A stretch of 23,252 nucleotides of DNA, from positions 1-23,252 of the forward strand of contig CAMDNF010000037.1 of NCBI GenBank assembly GCA_945902735.1. The letters run 5' to 3'. Positions 6,118 to 14,672 of the stretch are shown in pieces. The first letter of the stretch is position 1. The number at the start of each line of letters is the position of its first letter. The DNA comes from SHWC01 sp945902735 (lineage in GTDB: Bacteria; Pseudomonadota; Alphaproteobacteria; UBA828). The notes below the pieces were generated by a model. The model was not told the DNA's origin, did not search any database, and saw only the letters and a program-made list of their open reading frames with translations. Position numbers and translations under genes: made by a program.

Positions 6118-7598
6118 GGGCGCGTCTCCTCAAGCCAGGCGGGCGTGGCTTTGAATGCGGCGGCCTCTTCCATGAAGCCGGCGGCGCGCAACACAGTCTC
6201 TTCGTCGAACGGCTTGCCGATCAACTGAAGGCCAAGCGGCAGGCCCGATGCGCTCAAACCCGCCGGCACCGAGATCGCCGGCAGGCCGGCGAGCGAGGCC
6301 GGCACGGTGAACACGTCGTTCAAATACATCGCGACCGGATCGTCCATCATCTCGCCAATGCCGAAGGCGGCGGAGGGTGCGGTTGGCGTTAACAACAGAT
6401 CGACGCGCTCGAAGCCGGCGCGAAAATCCTCCGCGATGCGGGTGCGCACTTGCTGCGCCTTCAAATAATAGGCGTCGTAATAGCCGGCCGAGAGCACATA
6501 GGTGCCGATCAAAATACGGCGGCGCACCTCGGGCCCAAAGCCGGCGGCGCGTGTCTTGCTATAGAGCTCGGTTAAATCCGCGCCCTTCTCGCGCAGGCCG
6601 AAGCGCACGCCATCATAGCGCGCGAGGTTCGATGAGCACTCGGCCGGCGCGATGACGTAATAGGTCGGCAGCGCGTATTTGGTGTGTGGCAGCGAAACGT
6701 CGACAATCTCGGCGCCGGCCGCCTTGAACCATTCGATACCCTTTTGCCAAAGCGCTTCGATCTCGCTTGGCATGCCATCGACGCGATATTCCTTCGGCAC
6801 GCCGATGCGGAGGCCCTTCACCTTGCCGCTTAAGGCCGCGGCATAATCCGGCACCGAGCGATTGACCGAGGTTGAATCCTTCGCGTCATAGCCCGCCATG
6901 GCGCGCATCAGAAGCGCGGTATCGACCACGCTGCGCGCGAGCGGCCCGGCCTGATCGAGCGACGAGGCAAACGCGATGATGCCCCAGCGCGAGCAGCGGC
7001 CATAGGTCGGCTTCAGCCCAACCAAACCGCAAAACGCGGCGGGTTGGCGGATCGAGCCGCCAGTATCGGTGCCGGTCGCGCCCAGCGCCGTGCGTGCGGC
7101 CACAGCCGCGGCCGAGCCGCCCGAGGAACCGCCCGGCACCAATGGTTTGTTGTCGCCCTTGCGGCGCCAGGGATTGGTCACCGCGCCATAGCAGCTCGTC
7201 ATGTTGGACGAGCCCATGGCGAACTCATCCATGCCGGTTTTGCCGACCATGACCGCGCCGGCTTCCCACAATTTGGCGGTGACGGTCGATTCATAAGGCG
7301 GCTTGAAGCCTTTCAGAATTTTCGAGCTCGAGGTCGAGAGCACGCCCTTGGTGCAGAACAGATCCTTGATCGCGAGCGGTATGCCTTCGAGCAGGCCGCC
7401 CTCGCCCGCCTTGAGGCGCTGATCGGAGGCCCCGGCCATGGCGCGCGCCTGATCGAAGGTTTCGGCCATATAGGCGTTCAAGGGCCGCGCCGCCTCGCAC
7501 GCCTTGATGTGCGCGTCGGTGAGTTCATGCGCGGAGAATTTGCGCGCGGCCAAACCCTCGCGCGCCTCTTTCAACGAAAGATCGTTCAACGCGGCCAT
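6114..7598 (-). CDS. gatA: Asp/Glu-tRNA amidotransferase subunit A
   Basis: This 494-residue amidase-signature enzyme releases ammonia from glutamine for GatB. The Ser-cis-Ser-Lys triad is visible as Lys78 (AIKD), Ser158 in PGGSSGGS, and Ser182 in DTGGSIRQPA. The spacing between the two serines is 24, as in characterised GatA. The conserved LVGLKPTYGR follows. The ATG at 7598 shares one base with the gatC stop (TAATG), and the end overlaps gatB, so all three subunits are made from one message. Nothing essential is missing. Confidence 0.98.
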   Translation of the reverse strand: MAALNDLSLKEAREGLAARKFSAHELTDAHIKACEAARPLNAYMAETFDQARAMAGASDQRLKAGEGGLLEGIPLAIKDLFCTKGVLSTSSSKILKGFKPPYESTVTAKLWEAGAVMVGKTGMDEFAMGSSNMTSCYGAVTNPWRRKGDNKPLVPGGSSGGSAAAVAARTALGATGTDTGGSIRQPAAFCGLVGLKPTYGRCSRWGIIAFASSLDQAGPLARSVVDTALLMRAMAGYDAKDSTSVNRSVPDYAAALSGKVKGLRIGVPKEYRVDGMPSEIEALWQKGIEWFKAAGAEIVDVSLPHTKYALPTYYVIAPAECSSNLARYDGVRFGLREKGADLTELYSKTRAAGFGPEVRRRILIGTYVLSAGYYDAYYLKAQQVRTRIAEDFRAGFERVDLLLTPTAPSAAFGIGEMMDDPVAMYLNDVFTVPASLAGLPAISVPAGLSASGLPLGLQLIGKPFDEETVLRAAGFMEEAAAFKATPAWLEETRP

Positions 7599-7885
7599 TA
7601 TTCGACGACCTTCGGCACGACGAAGAAACCGCCTTCGGCCTCGGGCGCGTTGGCGAGAATGGCGTCGCGGTAATTACCGTCGGTCACCTCATCCTTGCGG
7701 CGCGGCAATTCCATGGCGACCACGCTGGTCATCGGCTCGACGTTCTTGGTATCGACCTCGCCGAGCTGCTCGACCCAAGCCAAGATGCCCGAAATCTCCT
7801 TGGCCAGATGGTCGCATTCCTCGGGCTTGACCTCGATGCGCGCCAGACGCGCGATCTTGAGCACCGTCGCCCTATCAATCGCCAT
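7598..7885 (-). CDS. gatC: Asp/Glu-tRNA amidotransferase subunit C
   Basis: This 95-residue GatC is the small clamp that wraps around GatA and GatB and stabilises the complex. The N-terminal TVLKIARLARIEV and the middle ISGILAWVEQLGEVDT match the family, as does the C-terminal block MTSVVAMELPRRKDEVTDG with DAILANAPEAEGGFFVVPKVVE. The ATG at 7885 has AAGGGG about 10 bases upstream. It is first in the operon, divergent from ruvX with 93 bases between their starts. Confidence 0.97.
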   Translation of the reverse strand: MAIDRATVLKIARLARIEVKPEECDHLAKEISGILAWVEQLGEVDTKNVEPMTSVVAMELPRRKDEVTDGNYRDAILANAPEAEGGFFVVPKVVE

Positions 7886-7978
7886 GAGCTTCGAACCCCT
7901 TGTAACGCGGCCCGGCCAGGTGGAATCGCGCGATCAGGCTTGCCCCCCGGCCGGAAGGCCGCGAAGCTAACACCCGTC

Positions 7979-8443
7979 ATGCTGCTCCGCAACATACAGG
8001 ACCTCGCCGCCGTGCTCGGGCCCAAGGCCCGACTCCTTGGTCTCGATCTAGGCACCAAAACCATCGGCATCGCGATTTCGGATGAGGGCCGCGTGGTGGC
8101 AAGCGGGCGCGAGACCATCCAGCGGACCAAGCTCAAAAAAGATCTCGGCACGCTGGCGCGTTTGGTCGCTGAGGATCGCGTGGGCGGCCTCATCATCGGC
8201 CTGCCGCTCAACATGGATGGCTCAGAGGGCCCGCGTTGCCAATCGGTGCGGCAATTCGCGACCGACCTGGAGAAGCGTGTCGACCTACCGATCACATTTT
8301 GGGACGAGCGGCTCTCGACCGTGGCGGTGACGCGCACGATGTTGGAGGCCGACCTCTCACGCAAACGCCGCGCCGAGGTGGTCGATAAACTCGCCGCGAT
8401 CTACATTCTGCAGGGCGCGTTGGATGCGTTAGGAAGAGTCTGA
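7979..8443 (+). CDS. ruvX: RuvX/YqgF-family Holliday junction resolvase-like nuclease
   Basis: This 154-residue protein has the RNase H-like fold of YqgF/RuvX, implicated in 16S rRNA 5'-end maturation (pre-16S nuclease) and proposed as a Holliday junction resolvase. Visible features are the first acidic strand LGLDLGTKTIGIAISD, GLPLNMDGSEGPRCQSV, and WDERLSTVAVTRTML with a second catalytic-type acidic pair. The C-terminal VVDKLAAIYILQGALD also matches. I start at the ATG at 7979. An in-frame start at 7808 would run antisense through gatC and adds 57 residues with no family match. A small hairpin with GGAA loop (7948-7961) lies in the leader. The 3' end overlaps the convergent aminotransferase by 15 bases. 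Confidence 0.95.
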   Translation: MLLRNIQDLAAVLGPKARLLGLDLGTKTIGIAISDEGRVVASGRETIQRTKLKKDLGTLARLVAEDRVGGLIIGLPLNMDGSEGPRCQSVRQFATDLEKRVDLPITFWDERLSTVAVTRTMLEADLSRKRRAEVVDKLAAIYILQGALDALGRV

Positions 8444-9601
8444 TCGTAAATCGCGCAGCCGCTTCGGCAGCGCCTCCGCAAGCCGCGCATAATCCTCGTC
8501 CGCGTTGTAGATAAACGCGGTGATGCGGATAAACAGCACGCCATCATTCAGCTTGATTTGCGTTTCCATGTGATCGTGGTCGAGCAATGCGACCCGGAGT
8601 TTCTCGGCCAACGCATTGCTGGCGGGCCGATCGCCCGGCACCGGCAAAGACGCCATGAAGGCGCGGCCCTCCCGCGCTGTAAGGGCGTTGACATTCCATG
8701 CGGTTTCGAGCGTGCCGACCGCGCGCTCCAGAAGCCCCTTACAATAATCACGCAGCGGCGCTTCGCCGAGGCCCGCGCGCCACTCCAGCGCGTCTTTGAC
8801 GCACAGCCAAGCGGTCGGGTCGCGCGTGCCCTGCCAGGCGAATTCGGGCGCGAAGCCCTGATCCATGAAATGCGAGACGACCAGCGGATGCACGCCTGTT
8901 TGTCGGTCGCGGCGGACCCAAAGAAAGCCAACGCCCTTGGGCGCGCAGAGCCATTTATGGCCATTGCCGGCGTAATAATCGGCACCCAACGTATCAAGTG
9001 CGAGCGGCACATGGCCGGGGCCATGCGCGCCATCGATCAAGAGCTTGACGCCGCGCTCGCGGCACAGGGTCGCGATGCGTTGGATCGGAAAAATCAAGGA
9101 CGAGTCGGACGCGATGTGATCGACCACCACGAGGCGTGTCTTCGGGTTCAGGCACGCGGCGAGAGAAACCATGACCTCATCCGCACTCACATCGCCAAAT
9201 TTCAGCGGGGCTTCGACATAGCGCGCGCCAACGCGGCGGCAAACATAACGAATGGCGTTTCTGACCGCGTTATAGACATGGCTGGTCGAGACCACCTCAT
9301 CGCCGGGCTCAAGAGCGAGCGAGCGCAACACCGCGTTGCAGCCCGCGGTCGCGTTATCGAGGAAGCCGATGTCCTCTGCCTTCGCGCCCACATAGGCAGC
9401 GAGCGCCGCGCGCGATTCGTCAAGCGCCTTGGGCAATAGGCTTCGCATGAAGTGCGGCGGGTTGCGCTCGAGCCTAAGCCGCCATTCGCTTTGCGCCGCC
9501 AACACGACCTTCGGCGTCGCGCCGAACGAGCCGTGATTGAGGAAAACGAGCCCGTCTTCCAGACCAAAATCAACGCGCCGTGCCTTGCCAAAGTGTGTCA
9601 T
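8429..9601 (-). CDS. Class-V aminotransferase, isopenicillin-N-epimerase (CefD)-like
   Basis: This 390-residue PLP enzyme belongs to the class-V (fold type I) aminotransferases, nearest by pattern to the CefD-like group. LNHGSFGATP near residues 21-30 is the typical opening. LIDGAHGPG holds Asp190, which should contact the PLP nitrogen, and NGHKWL holds Lys216, the Schiff-base lysine. WQGTRDPTAWL is also typical. Relatives include epimerases, cysteine desulfurase-like lyases and transaminases, so the reaction is not fixed by sequence. I choose the ATG at 9601, with GAGG upstream and 10 bases after the EamA stop, over a longer frame that overlaps the EamA gene. It is probably co-transcribed with the two EamA transporters. 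Confidence 0.88.
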   Translation of the reverse strand: MTHFGKARRVDFGLEDGLVFLNHGSFGATPKVVLAAQSEWRLRLERNPPHFMRSLLPKALDESRAALAAYVGAKAEDIGFLDNATAGCNAVLRSLALEPGDEVVSTSHVYNAVRNAIRYVCRRVGARYVEAPLKFGDVSADEVMVSLAACLNPKTRLVVVDHIASDSSLIFPIQRIATLCRERGVKLLIDGAHGPGHVPLALDTLGADYYAGNGHKWLCAPKGVGFLWVRRDRQTGVHPLVVSHFMDQGFAPEFAWQGTRDPTAWLCVKDALEWRAGLGEAPLRDYCKGLLERAVGTLETAWNVNALTAREGRAFMASLPVPGDRPASNALAEKLRVALLDHDHMETQIKLNDGVLFIRITAFIYNADEDYARLAEALPKRLRDLRSDSS

Positions 9602-9611
9602 GGCCAAAGCC

Positions 9612-10556
9612 TCACACGGTCTCTTGCGCGCGGCCGGGCGCAAGGCCGATCACGCCGCGCAGCACGACGACGCTCGCCAGCAGCACGATCGCCACGCCAG
9701 GGAGTGTCATCAAGGGCGGCAGGCCGCGCCCCAAGGCCCAGTCGATCAGAATGACGAAGACCGGGATGAAATAGGAATAGGTCTGCACGCGCGTCGCGCC
9801 GATTTTGATGGTCGAGGATTGGATCATGAAAAATGTGATCACGGTCGCGCCGATGGCGAGCCAGAGCATGCCACCCCACACACCCGTGCCGAGCGCGCTA
9901 TAGTCAGTGGTCCAGAGCTTGACATTGGCGGCGAGCAAAAACCACACGCCCGCCATCGCCATGATCCAAAAGCTCATGCGCATCACCGGCTCGCCCCGAT
10001 GCAGAAAGCGCACGAGCGTGGCATAGAGCCCCATGGCGACGCAGCCGACCAGGAACAATACGTCGCCATAATGAAAGTCGAGCGCGATCAGGCGCTCGGG
10101 CGATCCACGAAAAATTACCCAGGCCGAGCCGACCATGCCGAGGCCGAGCGCGGCGAGCCGGCGCCAGCCCAGGCGTTCACGCAGCAATATGGCGGAGAAC
10201 AGCGCGGTGAAGCCCGGAATGGTGGTCGAGATCACGCCCGTGTTGAGGCTATTGGTCGTGCGCAGGCCCTCATACATGGTCCAGAAAAAGACATCCATGC
10301 AGGCCGCGATCGCGCCGAAGCGCGCGAGGCCGGAAAGGCCCGGCCAGGGCAGGCCTGTCCGCAGCGCCACGATCGGCGCGAAGATCGCGGTCGCGATAAC
10401 GAAGCGGAGCGCCTGCAGCACCGAGGGGTCGATATCGTCAGTGATCATGTCGCCGACTGGAAACGTTGTGGCGATCACCACCATCGCGGCGAAGGCGAGC
10501 CAATGCGCGGCGCTTTGCGGCGCGGCATCGGGCAAAGGACGTGGAACCGGCGTCAT
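9612..10556 (-). CDS. EamA/DMT-family transporter (copy 1)
   Basis: This 314-residue integral membrane protein has about ten hydrophobic helices in two EamA repeats, the layout of drug/metabolite-family exporters of amino acids or other small metabolites. GVISTTIPGFTALFSAILLRERLGWRRL marks the end of the first repeat. The second holds STIKIGATRVQTYSYFIPVFVILIDWALG. It is clearly paralogous to the next gene upstream on the same strand. Both share ERLGW, WVIFRG-PERL, LHRGEP and the TRV-Y-IP/NP segment. It ends 10 bases before the aminotransferase start, so substrate or product export is an attractive inference. Substrate is unknown. Confidence 0.92.
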   Translation of the reverse strand: MTPVPRPLPDAAPQSAAHWLAFAAMVVIATTFPVGDMITDDIDPSVLQALRFVIATAIFAPIVALRTGLPWPGLSGLARFGAIAACMDVFFWTMYEGLRTTNSLNTGVISTTIPGFTALFSAILLRERLGWRRLAALGLGMVGSAWVIFRGSPERLIALDFHYGDVLFLVGCVAMGLYATLVRFLHRGEPVMRMSFWIMAMAGVWFLLAANVKLWTTDYSALGTGVWGGMLWLAIGATVITFFMIQSSTIKIGATRVQTYSYFIPVFVILIDWALGRGLPPLMTLPGVAIVLLASVVVLRGVIGLAPGRAQETV

Positions 10557-10628
10557 GAGCCGGGCAGCTTGCCTTTAATGAGGCTCAGGCGCAAAGGGCG
10601 TCGCGCGTGGGTCGTGTCTCAATTGCAA

Positions 10629-11573
10629 TCAGGCGCGGCCTTGCCTTAGGCTCGCCGCCAGGGTGGCGGCGCCGCGCGCGATCACGAAGCTCGCGGCGAT
10701 CACCACGACCACGCCGGGAATTGTCATCGCCGATGGCAGCCCCTGACCGAGCGCCCATTCAAGCAAAACGACCAAGGTCGGGTTGATATAATAATAGGCG
10801 GTGACCCGGGTCGGGCCGATGCGGAGCGTGGCGTATTGATAGGCGAAGAACGTGACCACGGTCGGCAGCAGCGCGAGATAGACGATACCGCCCCAGGTCG
10901 AAAGCGAAATGCCGCCCCAATCGGTTTCGGCCAAATGAACGTTTGCCGCGAGCAACAGCCAAAAGAGGCTCGTGATCAAAACCCAGAAGGTGACCACGGG
11001 CGCCGGCTCGCCCCGATGCAACATGCGGCCGAGCGGCGTATAGAACGCCATGGCGAAGCAGGCGGCCAAATAAATGCCATCGCCGATCGTGACCGTGAGC
11101 GAAAACAACCGTTCGGGGTCGCCGCGAAAAATTACCCAGAGCGCGCCGATCATGCCGATCACAAGCGCGACAATCTTGGGCCAGCCCAAGCGCTCCTTAA
11201 TCAACACCGCGGCGATGATCGCGGCGAGCCCGGGCACGATGGTCAAAAGCGCGCTGGTGTTGAGCGCGGTGGTGGTGTGGAGCGCGATGAACAACAACCA
11301 GAAAAACAACACCAGCGGCAGGCTCAGAATCGCGTAGCGCCCGAGTGCGCGCCAGCCGGGCCAACGAATGCCATAGGTGAAGCCGACGATCAGGCCCATC
11401 ACACCGGCCGCGATGGCAAAGCGGATCAGATTGAGCACACCAGAATCGAGCCGATCGGTGATCGCGGCACTCGCCACGAACGAGCCCGCGACCGTGAAGG
11501 AGGCGAACACCATCAAGGCGTGAACATGGAGCGTTCCAGCCCAGGGGCGAGGTGCGGCGGCGGTCATCGTCAT
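10629..11573 (-). CDS. EamA/DMT-family transporter (copy 2)
   Basis: This second 314-residue EamA-family permease has about ten membrane helices and the same repeat signatures: ALLTIVPGLAAIIAAVLIKERLGWPK, WVIFRGDPERL, LHRGEP, and RIGPTRVTAYYYINPTLVVLLEWALG. Equal length and shared blocks show that it and the neighbour arose by duplication. Either pairwise assembly or divergence in substrate is possible. The start is the ATG at 11573; a second ATG two codons in is equally possible. It is the first gene of a minus-strand block with the class-V aminotransferase, and is divergent from pyrB across 156 bases. Confidence 0.92.
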   Translation of the reverse strand: MTMTAAAPRPWAGTLHVHALMVFASFTVAGSFVASAAITDRLDSGVLNLIRFAIAAGVMGLIVGFTYGIRWPGWRALGRYAILSLPLVLFFWLLFIALHTTTALNTSALLTIVPGLAAIIAAVLIKERLGWPKIVALVIGMIGALWVIFRGDPERLFSLTVTIGDGIYLAACFAMAFYTPLGRMLHRGEPAPVVTFWVLITSLFWLLLAANVHLAETDWGGISLSTWGGIVYLALLPTVVTFFAYQYATLRIGPTRVTAYYYINPTLVVLLEWALGQGLPSAMTIPGVVVVIAASFVIARGAATLAASLRQGRA

Positions 11574-11729
11574 CGGCGGGCATCCTTGCCCCTTTCCGGC
11601 GACCTAGGCAAACCCTGCCCCGAGTCGTTCGGTTCCGATCGAAGCCGGGGTCAGCCGACTCGCGGGCTTCCGCCCCACCCAAGCGGGCGCCCTTGCCGGC
11701 GCGCAACAGGGCTGCGATAAGGTCGGCTC
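11574..11729. promoter_or_regulatory. Divergent intergenic region between EamA block and pyrB operon
   Basis: This 156-base gap separates two divergent transcription units and should contain both promoters. I find no strong -35/-10 pair on either strand and no attenuator with a T-run before pyrB. AAGG in GATAAGG lies 6-10 bases before the pyrB ATG and is its likely ribosome binding site. Confidence 0.3.
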
Positions 11730-12686
11730 ATGTCGGCGGCTGCTCTCTTCTCCCATCAGCATCTCCTCAGCATCGAGCCGTTGAAGGCGGCCGAGATCGA
11801 GCATCTGCTCGATCTGGCCGAGGGCTATGTGGCACTCAATCGCCATGCCCGCAAAAAATCAGACGTGCTCAAGGGGCGCAGTCTGATCTTGCTGTTCTTC
11901 GAGACCTCGACGCGCACGCGCACCTCGTTCGAGCTCGCCGGCAAAAGGCTCGGCGCCGATACAATCAACATCTCGGTGCAGATGAGCGCCATCAAAAAAG
12001 GCGAGACGCTGATCGACACCGCGATGACCTTGAACGCCATGCACCCCGATGTGCTGGCGGTGCGCCACCCAGAGGCCGGCGCGGCAAATCTGTTGGCGCG
12101 TCACGTCAATTGCGCGGTGATCAATGCCGGCGATGGCAGCCATGAGCACCCGACCCAGGCGCTGTTGGATGCGCTCACCATTCGCCGGCGCAAAGGGCCG
12201 ATCGCGGGGCTGACGGTCGCCATATGCGGCGACATTCTGCACAGCCGGGTCGCGCGCTCGAACATGTTGCTATTGAAAAAACTCGGCGCGCATGTCCGCC
12301 TGATCGCGCCGCCGACACTTTTGCCGACCGCGGTCGAGAGCTATGGCGTCGAGGTGTTCCACGATATGCGGAAGGGCCTTGCGGGCGTTGACATCATTAT
12401 GATGCTGCGCCTTCAGCAGGAGCGAATGGCCGGCACGTTCGTGCCCTCGCAGCGCGAATATTTTCACTTCTACGGGCTCGATGAAGAGAAGCTCGCGATG
12501 GCGAAACCGGATGCGCTGATCATGCACCCAGGCCCGATGAACCGGGGCGTCGAGATCGATTCGGTGGTGGCCGATGACATCACGCGTAGCGTCATTCTCG
12601 ATCAGGTCGAGCTCGGCGTCGCGGTGCGCCAAGCTTGCCTCGAAGTGTTGGCACGCAATCTTCCCGCGCTCGACCATAATCGCTAG
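11730..12686 (+). CDS. pyrB: Aspartate carbamoyltransferase catalytic subunit
   Basis: This 318-residue ATCase catalytic chain joins carbamoyl phosphate and L-aspartate to carbamoyl aspartate, the committed step of pyrimidine synthesis. The carbamoyl-phosphate site FFETSTRTRTSFELA spans residues 56-70. IKKGET near 88-93 carries the active-site lysine contributed to the neighbouring subunit. HPTQALLDAL starts at His140, and MHPGPMNRG lies near the C-terminus. No pyrI regulatory subunit is adjacent. The next gene, pyrC, begins 11 bases later, so a PyrB-PyrC assembly as in other bacteria is possible. This is the first gene of a long plus-strand run. Confidence 0.98.
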   Translation: MSAAALFSHQHLLSIEPLKAAEIEHLLDLAEGYVALNRHARKKSDVLKGRSLILLFFETSTRTRTSFELAGKRLGADTINISVQMSAIKKGETLIDTAMTLNAMHPDVLAVRHPEAGAANLLARHVNCAVINAGDGSHEHPTQALLDALTIRRRKGPIAGLTVAICGDILHSRVARSNMLLLKKLGAHVRLIAPPTLLPTAVESYGVEVFHDMRKGLAGVDIIMMLRLQQERMAGTFVPSQREYFHFYGLDEEKLAMAKPDALIMHPGPMNRGVEIDSVVADDITRSVILDQVELGVAVRQACLEVLARNLPALDHNR

Positions 12687-12697
12687 CGGACCCAACC

Positions 12698-14020
12698 ATG
12701 CCAACACCGCAGCCCAATCGCACACCGCCCGGCCGCACGGCCTTCATCAACGCGCGCTTGATCGACCCCGAAAGTCGGCTCGATGTGAAGGGCGCGCTCT
12801 TGACCGACGGCAAGCTGATCGCCGATTTCGGCCCGCGTTTGTTCAATGACGGCGTGCCGGAGGGCGTCGCGACCATCGATTGTGGTGGACAAATTCTTTG
12901 TCCGGGCCTGATCGACATGCACGTGCATTTGCGCGAGCCCGGCCATGAGCATAAGGAAACCATCGCGACCGGGAGTTACAGCGCGGCGGTTGGCGGCGTT
13001 ACTACGCTTGCCTGTATGCCGAACACCAAACCCGCCATCGATGACGTGGCGCTCGTCGAGTTTGTGCAGCGGCGCGCGCGCGAGACCAGCCTCGTGAAAG
13101 TCTATCCGTTCGCCGCGATCACACGCGGGCTTGCCGGCAAGGAAATGACCGAGATGGGCATGCTGGCGGAAGCCGGCGCGCTCGCCTTTACCGATGATGG
13201 CATGCCGGTGGCCGATAGTTTGGTCATGCGCCGTGCGCTCAGTTATGCGCGGGCGTTCGACATGATGGTGAGCCAACATGCCGAAGACCTCTCGCTCACC
13301 GGCTGCGGCTGCATGGCCGAGGGCGAAGTGGCGACAAGGCTTGGACTGCCCGGGATACCCGATGTGTCGGAAGCGGTGGTGGTCGAGCGCGATATTCGCC
13401 TCGTCGAGTTGACCGGCGGGCGCTATCACGTCGCGCATATTTCAACCGCGCTGGCGATCGACGCCATTCGCCAGGGCAAGAAGCGCGGGCTCGATGTGTC
13501 GTGCGAGGCGGCGCCGCATCATTTTGTGCTGACCGACGCGGCGGTCGGCGATTATCGCACGTTTGCGAAAATGGCGCCGCCGCTGCGCAGCGAAGCCAAT
13601 CGTTTGGCGGTGATCGAGGGGCTCAAGGACGGCACGATCGATGCGATCGCGACCGATCACGCGCCGCATGATCAGGAAAGCAAGCGCGTGCCGATGGAGC
13701 GCGCGGCCAATGGCGTGGTCGGCCTCGAAACCATGTTGCCGATTTCGCTCGAGCTCTATCACAACGGCCTGATCGGCTTGATCGACCTGCTGCGCATGAT
13801 GACGGTGCGGCCGGCGGATTTGATGAAATTGGCCCAAGGCCGCCTGCGGAAAGGGGCGCCGGCCGATCTTGTGGTGTTCGATCCCGATCGGCCTTGGATC
13901 ATCGATGCCAAGCAATTCCGCTCGAAGTCGAAGAACTCGCCATTCGATGAACGCGCCGTCAAAGGCCGCGCGCTGGTGACCATGGTCGATGGTCGCGTCG
14001 TTCACCGGCTAGAGCCCTGA
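12698..14020 (+). CDS. pyrC: Dihydroorotase (class I)
   Basis: This 440-residue amidohydrolase cyclises carbamoyl aspartate to dihydroorotate. The metal site is complete: His75 and His77 in DMHVHLREPG, Asp166 in FTDDG, His194 in SQHAED, His247 in VAHIST and Asp320 in ATDHAPH. It should therefore be catalytically active rather than one of the inactive PyrC-like partners that accompany some ATCases. The absence of the carbamylated lysine of type II enzymes and the overall length also fit class I. It follows pyrB by 11 bases and precedes plsY by 15. Confidence 0.97.
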   Translation: MPTPQPNRTPPGRTAFINARLIDPESRLDVKGALLTDGKLIADFGPRLFNDGVPEGVATIDCGGQILCPGLIDMHVHLREPGHEHKETIATGSYSAAVGGVTTLACMPNTKPAIDDVALVEFVQRRARETSLVKVYPFAAITRGLAGKEMTEMGMLAEAGALAFTDDGMPVADSLVMRRALSYARAFDMMVSQHAEDLSLTGCGCMAEGEVATRLGLPGIPDVSEAVVVERDIRLVELTGGRYHVAHISTALAIDAIRQGKKRGLDVSCEAAPHHFVLTDAAVGDYRTFAKMAPPLRSEANRLAVIEGLKDGTIDAIATDHAPHDQESKRVPMERAANGVVGLETMLPISLELYHNGLIGLIDLLRMMTVRPADLMKLAQGRLRKGAPADLVVFDPDRPWIIDAKQFRSKSKNSPFDERAVKGRALVTMVDGRVVHRLEP

Positions 14021-14035
14021 GCGAGGCCTGACCCC

Positions 14036-14641
14036 GTGAACGGCTATGATTACACATGGTCGTTCTATGTTGGCGGCGCGATCGCCTATTTGATCGGCTC
14101 GATTCCCTTCGGCTTGATCCTGACGCGCTTTGCTGGGCTCGGCGATATTCGCAAGATCGGCTCGGGCAATATCGGCGCGACCAATGTGCTGCGCACCGGC
14201 AATAAGAAGCTGGCTGCCGCCGTGCTCATACTCGACGCGGCGAAAGGCGTCGCGGCGGTGCGCTTCGGCATGGGGTTCGGCGTCGACATGGCGCTGATCG
14301 CGGGCGCCGCGGCGGTGGTCGGTCATATCGCGCCGGTCTGGCTCGTCTTCAAAGGCGGCAAAGGGGTCGCCACCACGATCGGCGTGCTTTATGCGATCTA
14401 TTGGCCGCTCGGGCTGATCGCCTGCGCGGTTTGGCTGCTGGCGGCTTTTGTTTTTCGCTATTCCTCGCTCGCCGCTCTCGTGGCGCTCGCGGCTTCGCCC
14501 GGCTTTGCCTTGCTGTTCGGCGAGCCGCGCATCGCCATGCTCGCCGGGTTCTTAGCCGTGCTCGTGATCGCCAAGCATTGGGAAAATATCGCGCGGCTGA
14601 TCAAGGGCACCGAAGCAAAAATCAAGCTCAAGCGCGATTGA
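14036..14641 (+). CDS. plsY: Acyl-phosphate glycerol-3-phosphate acyltransferase PlsY
   Basis: This 201-residue inner-membrane enzyme transfers an acyl group from acyl phosphate to glycerol-3-phosphate, the first step of phospholipid synthesis in the PlsX/PlsY route. All three cytoplasmic motifs are present: SGNIGATNVLR near residues 42-52, FKGGKGVATTIG near 105-116 (the glycine-rich acyl-phosphate site), and KHWENIARLIKGTE near the C-terminus. About five membrane helices alternate with them. The start is GTG with GAGG upstream, 15 bases after pyrC. It belongs to the same transcription unit. Confidence 0.97.
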   Translation: MNGYDYTWSFYVGGAIAYLIGSIPFGLILTRFAGLGDIRKIGSGNIGATNVLRTGNKKLAAAVLILDAAKGVAAVRFGMGFGVDMALIAGAAAVVGHIAPVWLVFKGGKGVATTIGVLYAIYWPLGLIACAVWLLAAFVFRYSSLAALVALAASPGFALLFGEPRIAMLAGFLAVLVIAKHWENIARLIKGTEAKIKLKRD

Positions 14642-14648
14642 CCGCGAG

Positions 14649-14671
14649 CCCCGGGCTGTCGCAGCCTGGGG
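14649..14671 (+). promoter_or_regulatory. Hairpin covering the dprA ribosome binding site
   Basis: CCCCGGGCTG (14649-14658) pairs with CAGCCTGGGG (14662-14671) over 10 base pairs, with one G-U pair and a TCG loop. The 3' arm contains the only Shine-Dalgarno-like bases (GGGG), and the stem ends one base before the dprA ATG at 14673. As drawn, ribosome access to dprA is blocked unless the stem melts. It has no T-run, so it is not a classical terminator. Translational control is inference. Confidence 0.5.
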
Positions 14672-14672
14672 A

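Noticed and set aside
4543..6228. A 561-codon open frame on the plus strand spanning all of gatB
   Set aside because: It is antisense to a certain gene. Its composition (rich in Asp, His, Arg, Ile) is that of a mirror frame in GC-rich DNA, and it matches no family.
7808..7978. A 57-residue N-terminal extension of RuvX
   Set aside because: It runs antisense to gatC and has no family match. The ATG at 7979 begins right before the conserved core.
9537..10649. A 370-codon plus-strand open frame opposite the EamA and aminotransferase genes
   Set aside because: It is antisense to a clear membrane transporter, and its Arg/His/Asp-rich translation is typical of a shadow frame.
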